Positions 1 to 11,937 of a stretch of 64,000 bases of DNA are shown here, piece after piece (position 1 is the first letter of the stretch; the number at the start of each line of letters is the position of its first letter). A program made the position numbers and the translations under genes. Origin of the DNA: Anoplolepis gracilipes (Eukaryota; Arthropoda; Insecta; Hymenoptera; Formicidae); NCBI RefSeq assembly GCF_047496725.1, contig NC_132978.1, forward strand, positions 5,757,501 to 5,821,500, read 5' to 3'. The notes below the pieces were generated by a model that saw only the letters and a program-made list of their open reading frames with translations, searched no databases and was not told the origin of the DNA.

Positions 1-2069
1 TCATCCTTGTCTTCGCCTTTCAGGAGAATTCGGAGTGAACCCTCCTTCCAGACAGAAGGAAAGACGCCCCACTGGAGACCCGTTGAAGAGCTTAACTAAC
101 TGACCGGGGATTACTTTACAAGCCGCCTTGAGTACGGCGACCTCGACTAAGTCTAAACCCGGAGCTTTATTATTTTTAAAAGTTTTTACCGCGCGGGCCA
201 TTTCCGTCTCCGTGAAGAGAGAGGCGTCGGCTGTATCGGGGGCAACTCTACACGCGTTTCTAATTTCACGCTGTTCAAGCGTGTTTTCTATCTCCCGGTC
301 ATCTGGGATGTGCACATCCAGGAGGTAACTAGCGGTCTCCCCTAGTGACTTTGTGGAATATTCGCCACGCCGGAGTGTGCTTAGCACCCTCTCAACTTGG
401 AGTTTGCTCGCCTGTTGCTTGTAAACGAAGCCCCAGGGCTCCTGGTTGCCGTGCGATGTAACGAACTTCCGCCAGCTTGCGAGTTTCGCCCGTTTCACCC
501 CTGCCTTCGTGAAGAATGATACTCCAAGCAGTACCCGGAGGTAAGTAGGGTCCTCTCGCCCTCCCTGAAGGGCACGACGCAACCTATATACCTGTTTCTT
601 AACTATAGTTAATTTTTTTGTCCACCACGGGTTGGACTTCCTAAATTTGCGCTTCCTAGGCATTGACGCGACACAGGTCTCTGTGAGCACCACTGTGAGC
701 GTTTCTGCCATTTTCTCTACTTCTATTGTGGAGCACAGATCGATAGCCTCCAGTTGCGATCTTGAAAGATCTGTCAGGGTGACAGAGAACCGTTCCCAGT
801 CGGCCCGACTTGTGTCAAACCTCGTGTTCCCAGCGCCCCGATCGGCACCTGACTCTTTCAGCAATCTCAATCTTATGTCCACAGCCCTGTGGTCACTGGT
901 GGTCCAGTCACACCTTACCTTCCAGTGTCAGATGAATTTGTTCATGGAGGGCGACGTCAGGGTTACGTCGATGAATGACGAACCCCTTGTCGTCCAAAAG
1001 GTGGGCGGCTGTCCAGCATCGTTGACCACTGACATGCCAAATGCCCTGATGAGGTCTTCAAATCTGGCACCTCTATCGTCTGTCTCTTGGGGACCCCAGA
1101 GTGACGATCGAGCATTGGCGTCTACACCTATAATAATTCTCTCCCCCCTCAGTGAACGAAGCACCGTTTCGAGGTGGCTGAGGTGCTTCTCAATCTCGTC
1201 ACTGTACTGGAAGTAGCACGAGACAACGTAGAAGGAGAAGCTGGGGGCCTGCACTTCCACACAGACACAGTGCGTAGTGCTAAGCTGCGAGACGAAAACC
1301 GTATCGAAATTGGGATTACAGATCGCCACTGCTGCCCACGGACGTTGTGAGCGCACTGCGGTAACCTTCATTCCTATGCCTAATCCTACAACTGTGTAAT
1401 CCGAACCCTGCTTCTCGACGTGTAGTTCCTGCAATAACAAGATGTCAAGTCGCTTTTCGACTACGAGCTGATGTACTTCGCCCGTTACTACAGCCGAACG
1501 TCGCATGTTCAGCTGCAGCATCCTAACACCCGTGGACGCACTACCTAAGTTAGAGCTTATCCTATCTAATTCCTGTGGCACCGGGCCACTCGCTGTGTGG
1601 GGTGGGATTGGGTCCGCGAATCTAACCGTCTTTCGCACCGTTGTCGCAATGTTCGCGGATCTAGGCGCGGATCTAATCGCGGGCTTATTTATTTCGCGCG
1701 CTATTTGTTCGGTGCCTGTTCCCGATTCTCGCGCTAAATTATATGACGTCGACCTAATCGAAGTAATCAAGCAACGTTCCAAAACGACGCGGTTCTAGTC
1801 ACGGTTGTATCGCGATTTACTAACGCGGTTCTAGCGGCAGGAAGGCCGCAATCCCAGGGTTGTGTGCCGTCGCGTAATGTGTCACGCACAGCTCAGTGAG
1901 GCGTTCTCGAGGAGGCGGAGGCCGCCACCGAGCACACAGTCGAACAGACCCGCGACTCAACGACGGAGACACACTGCGCTTCCCTACTCGCGGCCGCGCC
2001 AGACCGGAAGCGGTCGGCCAGACGGGCACTCCTCCTCACCACGTCAAAGATTTTATTTGCAAACTTCAT
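1..2069 (-). pseudogene. Endonuclease-reverse transcriptase ORF of family I copy 1 (degenerate, cut by window edge)
   Basis: Translation from the ATG at 2069 gives the Arg/Ser/Ala-rich N-terminus (MKFANKIFDVVRRSARL), then an APE-type endonuclease with LQLNMRR, the catalytic D-x-N in GVDANARSSLWG, and later the start of the RT domain (FKNNKAPGLDLVEVA). The reading frame is broken. A CGA-to-TGA stop lies at about 1893 and a TGA at 928-930 replaces a Cys codon seen in the other copies. A pair of compensating indels near 505-520 garbles a short stretch, and a 2-bp deletion near 88 shifts the frame. In addition 12 nt are missing in frame near 1880. It is an inactive copy of the same ORF as at 17457, 35106 and 40017. 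Confidence 0.88.
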
Positions 2070-2745
2070 AATAATTCCCACGAGTACGGTGGAAGGGGTG
2101 GTCGAACGACGTAGAGCCACCTTTACGCCGCCAAGCCTAGATACTCCGGGAGGACGGCAGGTATCCCGGGACGGACCGTTCGCGACCGCGACATTTTGCG
2201 TCTACGCGATCATGCAGACCCTAAGCACGGTTCCTAACACCTTAGCCTTTAGACGTTACGCGGGCCCGACCTCGACAAAAGCGACCGCGACGACAACGAC
2301 GACCTAACGACCGCCCAAGCCGACGAAGCCACAGACGGCAACATCTAAAACCCGATTGTACCTGAAAATAAAGTTCCTGAAAATAAATGGAGAATTAATC
2401 ACGCGCACACACAATCACACACACACACACTCACACGTGGGAGTCACTGGGATCGGGGTGGTCCCCGCCTCTGGCCCGGCGGGTGACTGAGTCACCCATC
2501 CAGTCCTTCGGGCGAGGGTCCCGACCGGCTCCCACTTTTCCCCACTGAAAGACGTTTCACGGCAGGAGCACCCACCGCTCCGCACCCTCATCCCGCGGGA
2601 GCACCCGCATAAAAATTAGGAGGGAGGGAAAAAAAAAAAAGGGGAGGGGGGACGGCCGTCGACCGTCCAAACAACGCACGAAATGCGCTCGCTACATAGA
2701 AGCCATTTGTTCAGCAAGCTGACACCGACTCGTGGCAATGCTGTC

Positions 2746-2814
2746 TGGGCACGTTGGCTTCACCTTTCGGTTACTAGAGCCCCCTCACCACGTCAAGGTG
2801 TGCCCACGAGGGGG
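2746..2814 (-). ncRNA. HDV-like self-cleaving ribozyme fold, family I copy 1
   Basis: This is the first 69 nt of the element. It can form the same double pseudoknot as copy 3: P1 CCCCCTC with GAGGGGG, P2 TGGGCAC with GTGCCCA, P3 ACC with GGT around a 7-nt L3, P4 capped by GAAA, and a C-containing J4/2. All stems are intact here. The predicted cleavage point is the element's 5' boundary. Function is inferred from the fold. Confidence 0.7.
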
Positions 2815-2829
2815 AGGTAACATAGACAA

Positions 2830-3874
2830 CGGACTTTTGCCATTTTCTTTATGATGATCCTCATCTATATACCTGGAATATTCTTCGTCAGTTCGAAGAG
2901 AATGATTAATACCGCCAAATGTTAACCTGTCTTCACATCGTATACCTGAAATTTTACATTTTGAACATGGATTTCTTGATGTATGGCCTTTATGATTAAA
3001 AATAAAGGCTCGAGCTGGTGCATAGGAAACACCTTAACCGTATTGCTATTTTATTGCCATTGAAAGTATACCATTTCTTATTACATGATTAATATCAGCA
3101 ACAAATTTTTCAAAAAATAAATTAGAATCATGTGGTTTCTCAGCACCACTATATATTTCAATTATAATTGGCTTTGTGTATTTTACATTTGCAAGTCGAC
3201 ATTGGATTGGCCAGATGTGAATATTTCCTGACCTGTCTAAATTACATCCATCTGTATTAAAATCTATTTCTAATTCATGCGGTACAGATAAAGAAGAAAC
3301 ATGTGATGTTTTAATAATTTCTACCTCGAGAGAGAAATGAATATAATTTCCTGGATCTACTTTGGATACAACAGCAGGTGTTCGTGGAGTTTTTAAAAGA
3401 GTTCTAATATCTTTTGGTAATGAAGAAAAACGTGTGTGTTCGAAGAACAAAAAATATATTATTGCACTGCACATGGGTTAAATTATTATTAACAAAACAC
3501 GTGGCCAAACAATCTTGAAATGATTGTTCAATGAAAAAAGTACTACTGATGAGAGATGAGGAAGTAGAATTTTCACTGTCATAATTAAGAGACAAATCAT
3601 TATCTACATTGATATCTGTAATATCCGAAATATCGTTTGCAATATCGTTAAAAGGAACTTCGTCTGTTCGAGAAGGATCAGCAACGTGAACATAAGATGA
3701 AGCAATATTATTTAATTCTTGATATGTAACCGAATTTTGTGAAACATTTAAACACAAAGTATTTCTAATTTTGGAAATAATCCGCCTTCGTTGTCTTGCA
3801 GACAACCGGTGCAAATTTTTACGCAAAATAGAATTTGTAAATGGTTTCATACTCACTTTAAAAGTGTGTCTCAA
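2830..3874 (-). pseudogene. Transposase-like gene relic, split by two retrotransposons
   Basis: Two overlapping frames join into one protein. The upstream part (3874 to about 3440) has a basic N-terminus (LSARQRRRIISKIRN) and the block QSFQDCLATCFVNNNLTHVQ. The frame then shifts by one and continues RFSSLPKDIRTLLKTPRTPA to about 3046. A third frame (about 3040-2830) continues with ARAFIFNHKGHTSR, a Cys pair CSKC and RCEDRLTFGGINHSLRTD. The stretch LEIDFNTDGCNLDRSGNIHIWPIQ resembles the DDE-like core block of 'transposase domain' proteins common in insect and cnidarian genomes; I cannot name the superfamily. Family I copy 1 ends the coding part at 2830. Element II lies just upstream at 3906, so the gene's 5' flank resumes at 22365. 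Confidence 0.6.
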
Positions 3875-3893
3875 AAATCTTCTGAAAATCTCT

Positions 3894-3905
3894 ACGATGA
3901 CCTAA
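3894..3905. repeat. Target-site duplication of element II (3' side)
   Basis: ACGATGACCTAA here is repeated exactly at 22353-22364, 18.4 kb away. The two copies flank the poly(A) end and the 5' end of element II. Once the two insertions inside it are discounted, this pair marks one insertion event. Confidence 0.85.
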
Positions 3906-4348
3906 TCTTTTTTTTTTTGTTAACACAGGGGAAATGCATGATACATACCCGCCGATCCCACGTGGGAGGGAGTGTCGGCGGGTTATGTGGGACTTTAAAC
4001 CACTAAAACCCCTGCGGGTATCCGGCCTGGTCGATTGACGGGGAAAGCGTGGGCATTATCTTCCACGCTCCCCCCCCCTCGACATTTATGTCTTCCTCGC
4101 GGTGCCGGCCAGGTGAGGGCCGACACCGCTTAGTCGGAGAGCTGACTGTGCTCTCCGACTTCCGGCCGTGTGATGTTAATTATTTCGGGCTACGGGAGGA
4201 ACACAACCTCTCCACGTAGCTCGCCTCCCTCCCAGATGGGGGGGGGTGCGAGGCCCGAAGATCAGGTCCCTATTCCGATCTCCGGTCCCTCTAGTCCCGG
4301 GTCTAGGTCCCGGAACTCTCCCTATCTCCTTACCAAGGAGAGACAAGG
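3906..4348 (-). other. Structured 3' UTR of element II
   Basis: No ORF is apparent. Successive perfect or near-perfect stem-loops are visible: 3947-3955 with 3975-3983 (ACCCGCCGA arm), 4099-4110 with 4118-4129 (one mismatch), 4132-4141 with 4151-4160 (AGTCGGAGAG arm), a short CTCCTT/AAGGAG hairpin near 4326-4340, and 4353-4362 with 4370-4379 (ACGGCCCCTC arm). A poly(A) of about 11 nt ends the element. Folded 3' UTRs are what the reverse transcriptases of several non-LTR elements recognise for target-primed reverse transcription; that role is inferred here. Confidence 0.65.
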
Positions 4349-7300
4349 TCATACGGCCCCTCTATCCATGAGGGGCCGTCCATCCTTCGCCTGAACAGAT
4401 GACAGCAGGTGGTAAGGGGGGGAAACGCACTCGCACCCCGGTGAATTTTTCACCAGGCTACGTTTCTCCCCCTTGCCGTCATCCGTTTCCTTTCCGAGGC
4501 GGTGGAGGTGGGGGTGGCGGCGGTAAAATAGCCCTTCCGCCGGCAACCCGGTGGACAGCGGGCTGCCCCGCAGGGAGACGACGACGTCGGCGAGGCTGTC
4601 GCACAACGTGCCGCTCCCTCTCTCTCTCTCTTTCTCGGCAGCCTCCTTCCGCGACATAACCGTCTCGCAGAAGGAGGCCACCGCCCTCCATTTGACCTCC
4701 CCTTCCAGCATTGCGGCGACTACCGCCCTGGGGAAGAGGTCAAAACCGATGACTGCGGTGAGAGCACGGCGCTCATTTGCCCACGCCGGACAATTGTCCA
4801 ACGTGTGCTGCGCCGTCTCTCTCATCCTCGCAGTTGTGGCAAGAGGTGGTGCCCTCTTTTCCAATTCTGTGCAGGTACTCACCGAAGCAGCCGTGTTCAG
4901 TGAGTACCTGCGTCATCCTGAAAGAGACACCCTGGCTCCCCGTCAACCATTCCGATAAACTAAGGGAGCTATGGCCTCGACGGTCCTTCGACCCACATGG
5001 GTCTCTTCGACGGTGAGGTGGCGTCTCCACCTCACCAGAAGGAGCCTGATCACCTTAATTGTTGCTTGATCCCGGCTGTAATGGGGATGTTGTTTCCTGC
5101 CTCCCAAAGCTAGCGCACCCGCCGATATACTTCGGCGTAGGAACGTGCCACCAGCTCCCATGGGGACAGGCCGGCCAGGATTGTGGCCGCTCTGTGCGAG
5201 ACGGTGCGGTATGCCCGCGCCGCCTGTAGGGTCATGGGAATGCTGAATTCTTCTAAGCGTTTCGCGCAATACGCGATCTCCCATGACCCTCTCGGCCTAA
5301 ACCGGAGCCCCATATAGGGTCATGGCCTGGACCGTTCCGCACCAGAAGCGTCTGACGACGTCTCCAGGCCCACCGAGGTTGGGCAGGAGATTGCCCAACG
5401 CCGCGGAGGCCTTGGCCACTTTGGGGGTCAGGAGAGCAAAGTGCTCCCTGAACCTCCAGGTGCCGTCTATCTGAAGGCCGAGATATTTAAAACTCGGCCC
5501 CACAGATACCAAGGTGTCTCTTCCCAGAGGCAGTCGGGTTTCCGGTGGCGTCCCATGAGAGCCGTCGTGCATGAACACGGCCTCGGTTTTTTGAAGCGCG
5601 ACCTTCAGCCCGACTGCCTCTATTCGGCGCACCACCTCTGTCACCGCCAGCCTCGTCGTGTTGCGCGCCTCCATCTAATTGGCCCCCTCCCAGCCACGAC
5701 CAAGTGTCGTCCGCGTAGCACACCAGGTCGCAGCCTAGGAGAAGCCGGCCGGTGAGGACCCTGTTGTAGTCGATGTTCCATAGCAGGGGGCCCAGTACTG
5801 ACCCCTGCGGAATACCCCTAGTGACAGGCCTGGCCTGCATCGGACCGTCCCGCCCCGGGGCAAGGAGATATCGGCCTCGGAGATAATCCCCGACCATCCT
5901 CTGGAGATAATCGGGGACTCCAAAATCTCTCAGGGCCTCTCGAATACGCTCCCAGGACAGGGTGTGGAATGCATTTGCGATGTCCAGAGACACCGCAATT
6001 GACACCCCGCCTCTCTCACTTTGACCTGCGAGGGATCTCAGACGCAAGATTGCGTCGATCGTAGATCTCCCCTCGCGGAAGCCAAACTGTCGGTCATTTA
6101 GGTCGGGTCCTACCTCCTTCATATGCCTGACTATACGGCCGGCTATGATGCGTTCCAGCATTTTGCCGGCCTCGTCTAACAGGCATATGGGCCGATATGC
6201 CCCAGAACTGAGGAAGTTTTTTCCCGCTTTTGGGAGAAGGACCAGATTGGCCCTCTTCCATCGCTGCGGGAACACCCCCCTCTTCAGACACGCGGAAAAC
6301 ATCCTACTGAGGACACTCACGAGTTCATCGAAGTTCAGCCTCTATATTCTTCGATGAACTCCGTCAGGCCCGGGGACATTGCTCCCCCGTAGCCTCTCGA
6401 GAATCCCTTCTATCTCCCTCCCTGTGACCCCCATTTCCTCTGTCCACCCGGCAGGGATCGCTCCAGTCGCGGGCATTAAGGCCAACGCGCCGGTTGGCTC
6501 TAACGGGTCGCCGGGAACAGAGTTTCAACGATATCGTCAAGATAATGGGGGTCCAGGGAGTCTATCACTAGGGCGCCCGACTTCTTCAGTTTCCTGAAGA
6601 TGGTTTTGTACGGGCGCTCCCAGGGATTCTCAGACGCTTGGCGCCTTTTATCTCGGCGCCAAGGCAAGTCCTCATCACGCCATAGTTTTAGGCGTTCGTT
6701 CCGCGTGTCTGGGTGGTCCGGTCCTAATCGTCTTTGTGGCCCGGCAAAGACGACGACCCTGGTGGGCGCATTCAGATCGTAAGGAAGCGATCCCCGGTGC
6801 CCACCAGTAGGTCCTTTTTCTTACTGACACTTCCGGGACAAGGAGCGTTGACGCGGCGCACGCGTCGATGACCCCAGACATGAAGCGATCTGCCTTAGCA
6901 TTGGGGTCGATGATATCATTCGTTTTGCCTTTGTCGGGCCAGCAGGCCGTATGGATGCAGGCCAGGAGTTTGTCCTCATCCAGCTTTTTGAGAGACCATC
7001 TTAACCTCCTCGGAGACGCCGTTGTTGGCGGGGGTATGGTGCCATCGCGCGTGAGGACTACCAAGAACCAGACGTATAAGTGATCTGATCCGGTTTCTAC
7101 GTAGTCCAGCACGCGCCACTCCGATACCCTTCGCAGGGCAGCGGGGCTAGCCCACGTGAGATCCACGATGGAACCGCCCCGGTGCCCCACGAATGTGTTG
7201 CCGCTGCCCTGGTTGAAGATCCGAAGGTCCTCGACAGCGGCCCAAGTCTCCACCAGCCTTTCATTGGGATTCGTTCGCGGGGAACTCCACATAAGAGAGT

Positions 7301-7697
7301 GGGCGTTGAAGTCCCCTGCGATGACGGCCGGGCGCGGTGCCAGGCCGCGAAGGCAGGCGGCCAGCTCGTCTAGACGGCCGCCGTATTCCCGAACGGACAG
7401 GCTGGGGGGGAGGTACAACCACACCACCGTGTTGGGCCCCCAGTCCGCCGCTATAAATCCCTGCCCCCGGGCGCGCAAAACGGGGAAAGAGGCACCTGCA
7501 GCGGGTCCGGCTATAATAGCTACCGATCCCAAGGTATCACCCACCCAGTGGTCGTCATCAGGTGGGACCCGTATGGGATCGGCGACTACTTCCAAGCTAC
7601 AACCACTCTCTACCATGAATTGTGCGAATAAGTCGCGGGCTTGGTAGAAGTAATTATGGTTCGCCTGCAGAATTGGGAAGGAGGGAACTCTACTCAT
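4349..7697 (-). pseudogene. Element II ORF2: APE endonuclease-reverse transcriptase (frameshifted)
   Basis: The start ATG at 7697 overlaps the ORF1 stop in ATGAGTAG. The endonuclease opens with PILQANHNYFYQARDLFAQF and has IAGDFNAHSLMWSS and TGSDHLYVW, matching the catalytic D-x-N and SDH motifs; the usual Glu of the 'EP' motif reads VADPIRVP. After a frameshift near 6775 the RT domain shows AYRPICLLDEAGKMLER, DRQFGFREGRSTIDA, SLDIANAF, GIPQGSVLGPLLW and the active site CYADDTW (about 5730). More frameshifts follow near 5690, 5300 and 4950. The C-terminus holds a zinc knuckle (SCHNCEDERD then HTLDNCPAW, about 4780-4830). The stop at 4349 is taken as the end. It is a typical R1-clade ORF2 that can no longer make a full protein. 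Confidence 0.85.
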
Positions 7698-10559
7698 TGT
7701 GAGTGAGATCTCCCTTCCCGCATTCGGCGGTTAAGTTGCCGCCACTCGCTTCTGCTTCCATGACAGAGGTGAGGGTGTTAGGTGTGACCTGCACCACCTC
7801 TATCTCATTCTCGTTGGAGGCGTCTCCGATAACTTCTCGGAAACGCTTCCTCTTTCCCACAGCAATAGTGTCGGACTGTGACATCTGGGGAGCAAGTTCC
7901 TGCTCCCCCAATCTCTTCTTTTGAGCCTTGCTCGACTCCCCCTTGTGTGGCGCCGGGATCACCTCGGGAGAGGTGGAGAGCAGGGCCATCTCCTCTCCAC
8001 CTGAAGGGAGAATGGGAGAAGTTGTTTTCACCTTCTTCTTTTTAGGGGGAAGAGAGCATGCCGGTTCCCCGGCTTTGTGGCCCGCCGGGAGCCCCGTCTC
8101 CTTACAGACCAGGCAGTTGGTGCAGTCCGAGACAGCATGCCCGGTCTCGCCGCAGCGGTAGCACTGCTGGTTCCTGTCCGCCGCAATGCATACAGTCTGC
8201 ACGTGGCCACGCGCGTGGCAACAGTAACATTGTAGAGGGCGGACGGGCAGTAGCTCGACCGTCCCTCTACTCCACCCAATCTGGATCGTCCCAGCTTTGG
8301 CAAGTTTGTTTGCCGCCGGGACGGGGCATGTAACTATGACGGCCCTAAAGCCATCAGCTGCCTGTGTGAAGCGGCCAACTTTGATGTCGGCCGCCCCGCA
8401 TCTGCCAACCAGCGCTACTTCCACGGCCAGCTCCATCGCAATAGATTTATTAAGGCGGCGGATTTTAATTTCCACCGTCTTGACAGGGCGCAAAACTTTA
8501 ACTCCCTCTCTTTCCTCGAGGGCCTCTTGCAGGGCACAGGCCAATTTAGCGGCCCTCTCCCCGCTTTCGACCCCGGGGATCTCCAGGACGAAGGCACCAG
8601 TGATGGCTTTCCTCGTCCTGATAGCGTTTATGCCTAGCCCCGCCAGGAGGACCTTGCTGCGCGCAAGGCGCATAGTGTCGCAATAATCCCCCTTAGCACA
8701 GGTGACCACCACCGCAGCCGACCGTGGCTGCTTCCTAGCAACTGGTTTATTGGCTGCAGTGGTTTTCCCCGGGGTCTTCCTTTTCGCTCCAGACGTTGGG
8801 GTTTGGGGGGCAGTGTCCCTCACCTTCGAGGAAGGAAGGGATGCAGAGGGGGGAGCGGTCGTGCTTCCGCCTTTTCGTCTCTTCTTTCTCCCGACCACAG
8901 TGGCCCAAGTCTCCACCTGCCGCTTGCCGAGGATGGGACATTGGCACCGGTCTGCCTCCTCAGCCCGCTGGGCCCAGGGGCTGCAGCGGGAGGGGTGGGG
9001 GTATGAGCGGTGTTGGCGGCGGAGGTTGGATCCACCTCCCTCTTTTTATTACTCTTTTTCTTCCTACCCGAGGCTGGGGCTTGTCTCCCACTCGCCTCGG
9101 GTACTTTCTTGCGCTTTGGGGCTTTGGGGTCTGAGGGAGAGATGACCTCTCCTTTGCTCCGGCAACCTCTTTCTTCCTCGGCTTAGGAGCTTCATCCGAA
9201 GGCTCCTTAGGGCCTTTGCGGGAGGAGATCAAGTTCCTCAGGAGGGTCTTGATCTTCTCCACGTCCTTCTTCAGGCCCCCAATCTGGCGACGAGCATGCT
9301 TGTCAGCACTCCCGGGGGGGTGCTCAAGCACTGGGCGCTCGAGATCGGGGATACGAGGAGTACGGGGAGGGCTCCGTTTCCATCGGTTCTTCCTGGCCCG
9401 TGGAGTGGGAGACCTCATCTCTTTGGGGAGGGACTCTTCCACTCCTCAAGCCATGAACGTCCAGGTGGACCTTTTCCACATTAATAACCTGGGTGGGCAG
9501 GGGCAGGGGCCGCAGCAGCAACAGAGCAGGACCTCTCTCTAAGGGTTTCGATTTCTTTCTAGCTCTGTTCATGCTCTCTCCTGAAAAAGGAGACATCTTT
9601 CCGGAGGTCATCTCCGGCAGAGTGCCTTTTCCTCGCGATGCGCTCGTTGAGAGCGCATGAAGCGGTTCTTATCTCCGCTGCCGTGTTTCTGAGGAGATCC
9701 TGGAGCGGTTCCTGCAGGATCCCCGAGAGCCGGGCAACCTTCAGGATGGAGTTGGCCCCAATAAGAAGGCGACCAAAAATGTCCTCCGGGGCCTGGCTGA
9801 ACTATTCCCTAAAGGTGTCCACCAACCTGGCGACTCTCCCTCCCTTGTCCTCAACCAGGACGAACGTGTCCAAGATACGCCTGGTTTTGTTGGCTTTGAC
9901 CCTCCCTCGGGCGAGCCTGTCCGTTTCCTGTTTGAGGTAGTATTGCTCCGTTGTCGGCGGCCTACCTCGTCCCTTTTTCTCAGGAGCCTCCAGATCAAAC
10001 TGCTCCTCGTCAGTGAGCAGCGCCGTCTCCTCACCCTCCGAAGCGAAGGATGTTCGCGATCGGGATCGGCGCGACGCGCTCGAACCGGTCGGTGACGCGA
10101 TCCTGGAGGACCTTCTGGAACTAGAGTTCCTCCGGCTACCTTTGCTACTGTCAATTGGCAGTGCATAGGGGGTTGGAGTAGGGCTTTCCACACAGGTTCT
10201 TATTGGACCCCCCCGGCTCCGTCTTTTAACCTCGTTTTTGACGATGCCGGATCCGGTTTACCTCGGGTCTCCCCTTCTTTCTTCACTGCCGGGTTGTTGG
10301 TCCCGGCAGTGTTCTGGCCGCCAAGCCTGGAGAGCACTACCAGAGCCTCTCCCAAGGAGAGCCTCCCCTTTGCCATCGTTCCTGAGGCGACCTTTGCTTC
10401 CCCCTGACGATTAATCGTCACCACACCAGTGACTTTAGGAGGGGTCCTTTTGACAAGGACCTGCCCGTCGAGGTCAACAGCTCCCCCTATCTCCTCAGAG
10501 AGACGAGTTTTCTCGTCTTCTACCGCCACCGACAATTTAGAAACGTAATCAAAATCCAT
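7690..10559 (-). pseudogene. Element II ORF1: gag-like protein with three CCHC zinc knuckles (frameshifted)
   Basis: The N-terminus begins MDFDYVSKLSVAVEDEKTRL at 10559. A shift near 10200 moves the frame to ESPTPTPYALPIDSSKGS, and others follow near 9800 and 9440. The region from 8916 is open to the end and holds WATVVGRKKRRKG, a typical R1-clade gag phrase. It then has an RNA-binding-like fold segment and three knuckles: CYCCHARGHVQTVC, CYRCGETGHAVSDC and a longer CLVCKETGLPAGHKAGEPAC (about 8060-8230). The middle part is rich in Lys, Arg and Pro. Gag would coat element RNA in a ribonucleoprotein. At roughly 950 codons it is long for the clade. Confidence 0.8.
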
Positions 10560-10979
10560 TTTTGAATTAATCCCATGCCCCGCTGCGGCTTCGTCACCCA
10601 GGGTGTACCCTCACCCGCCGCAAAGTGTCCCGAAACATGATCGGCAACACTCCACGACGGAGCCCCAAGTTCCCCCGGGGGGATGGCATACGACACAGGC
10701 CGGGGAATAGGCATCCAGGCACTGGTCCCCAGCCCCCTACTAACCCATGGAGGTTTTTACGCCTCCATGGGCTTTCAGGGATCCTGCGCCTCCGACCTCG
10801 CAGGTACTGTAGCGGGTGGTGCCAACCGGGGGTTCCACGGACGGTTGGGACTGGGTCGCCGCTCCCCGGCCCAGACTTGCCCTCCATGGCAGCCAGCGTA
10901 CCGTATTATCGCTCCCTCCGAAGCCAAAGTCCTCGGAGGGGGCACCGACGGTGCACCGCTTTGGAAGGGAAAACGGTCG
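10560..10979 (-). other. Element II 5' UTR, first segment
   Basis: This is GC-rich sequence between the ORF1 start and the X-A insertion. No conserved ORF is evident. It continues at 16679-16773 and 21728-22352 after the two nested insertions. ORF-like stretches on both strands here look like by-products of high GC content. Confidence 0.7.
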
Positions 10980-11252
10980 CGATTGTTACGTCCTGAGCGT
11001 TCGTGAGTGAGGTGCGGTTACGGTGGTTGGTGTACGCGGATCGCGGTGACCGAGCGGTAAACCTGTCACGATCAGCGTAGCGGTGCACCGGAAACTAGAG
11101 GTCGGGACGTAATGGATAATAGGGAGGATGTGAAGTGAGTAGACAATGAGTACAGATTGTTTACGTATACTAATTTTTATGTATTTATCATTATTTTATA
11201 TTAAACATATATGTACAGTTAAATTATATTTTTCGACGATTAGACAACTAAT

Positions 11253-11669
11253 TCACGGACGGTTATCGGGAGGCGAATTGATAGGTGCTTCCGCGGACGA
11301 CAAGATGCATACTCGCCCGAAGAAAGCCTGGGAGGAAATGATCCTCGGTTGCGTAATCCCGAAGTCTATCAACGGCGGGGGCACGAGCCACGGACGGTAT
11401 TCGATGGGTGGTAAGGGCCTATGTGAGGAAGCGGCGACCCCGCTACTGGATGCCGGTGGAGTGACGGCGTCGTGTAGCTGGTCAGGGGTTGATGACTCCG
11501 ATGTATGGGTTCCCGGTGGAGGGTAAGTGAAATACCCGACGGATGCTGGGCTCTGACTACCTGGTGGCGACGCAGCTGTTCGGACCGTCAGGTAGGAGCC
11601 GCCTTGGTATAGTGACCGGATGAGGCGCTTCAATTGGTGAGCACGCCCTGCTCGACGTGACCGACCCAT
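11253..11669 (-). CDS. X-element small protein, 138 aa (copy A)
   Basis: ATG at 11669 begins MGRSRRAGRAHQLKRLIRSL, a basic and probably helical N-terminus. It is followed by a Pro/Ser-rich middle (FTYPPPGTHTSESS, VTPPASSSG) and a hydrophobic, Pro-rich block with PPIEYRPWLVPPPLIDFGIT (about residues 88-107), then IISSQAFFGRV. There is no signal peptide or membrane helix. The ORF is open in X-A, X-B and X-D despite amino-acid differences, which argues that it is maintained. It lies about 1.9 kb downstream of the X promoter on the same strand. The N-terminus and the EYRPWPVPPPL block resemble the 117-119-aa proteins of Y (49592-49951, 63577-63930). I do not recognise a family; the function is unknown. 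Confidence 0.6.
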   Translation of the reverse strand: MGRSRRAGRAHQLKRLIRSLYQGGSYLTVRTAASPPGSQSPASVGYFTYPPPGTHTSESSTPDQLHDAVTPPASSSGVAASSHRPLPPIEYRPWLVPPPLIDFGITQPRIISSQAFFGRVCILSSAEAPINSPPDNRP

Positions 11670-11937
11670 GACGCAGCTAAGAAGGTAAGCGAAATCATAA
11701 TCAACGCCATAATTGAATACGCGGAGAGGTATAGACTGGGGTTAGCAATAGTAACGCGAGTGATGAAAAGGGAAAAAGAAAAAGAAAAGAGAAAAAGAAA
11801 ACATATGCGTTAAAGTAAATTGCTAAACGAGTTGACTTTACCTTATCTGACGGGTTGCGGGGACAGGGTGAGCCTTAATGAGTTTATTTTAATTTAATAT
11901 TTACTCTATATTTTAGATCAAGAAGAGCGATCGGAGG

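Larger units (their letters stand above)
1..2814 (-). mobile_element. Family I R1-clade non-LTR retrotransposon, copy 1 (3' part outside window)
   Basis: The element's 5' end is at 2814, where the CCCCCTCGTGGGC terminus common to all family I copies begins. Reading leftwards it has a 5' ribozyme fold, a homopolymer tract (2629-2640), the odd palindrome GGGTGACTGAGTCACCC (2481-2497), a CA/TG microsatellite (about 2404-2432) and then the EN-RT ORF. The window edge cuts it inside the RT domain. It interrupts the transposase-like gene; the adjacent 15 bp (2815-2829, AGGTAACATAGACAA) is where the target duplication should lie, but the other copy is outside the window. It shares with copy 3 a GC-rich leader block of about 90 bp that copies 2 and 4 lack. 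Confidence 0.9.

Noticed and set aside
1820..2307. Several overlapping GC-rich ORFs on both strands in the family I N-terminal region (repeated in copies 2-4).
   Set aside because: They are shadows of the EN-RT ORF caused by high GC content. Only the frame leading into the endonuclease is consistent across copies.
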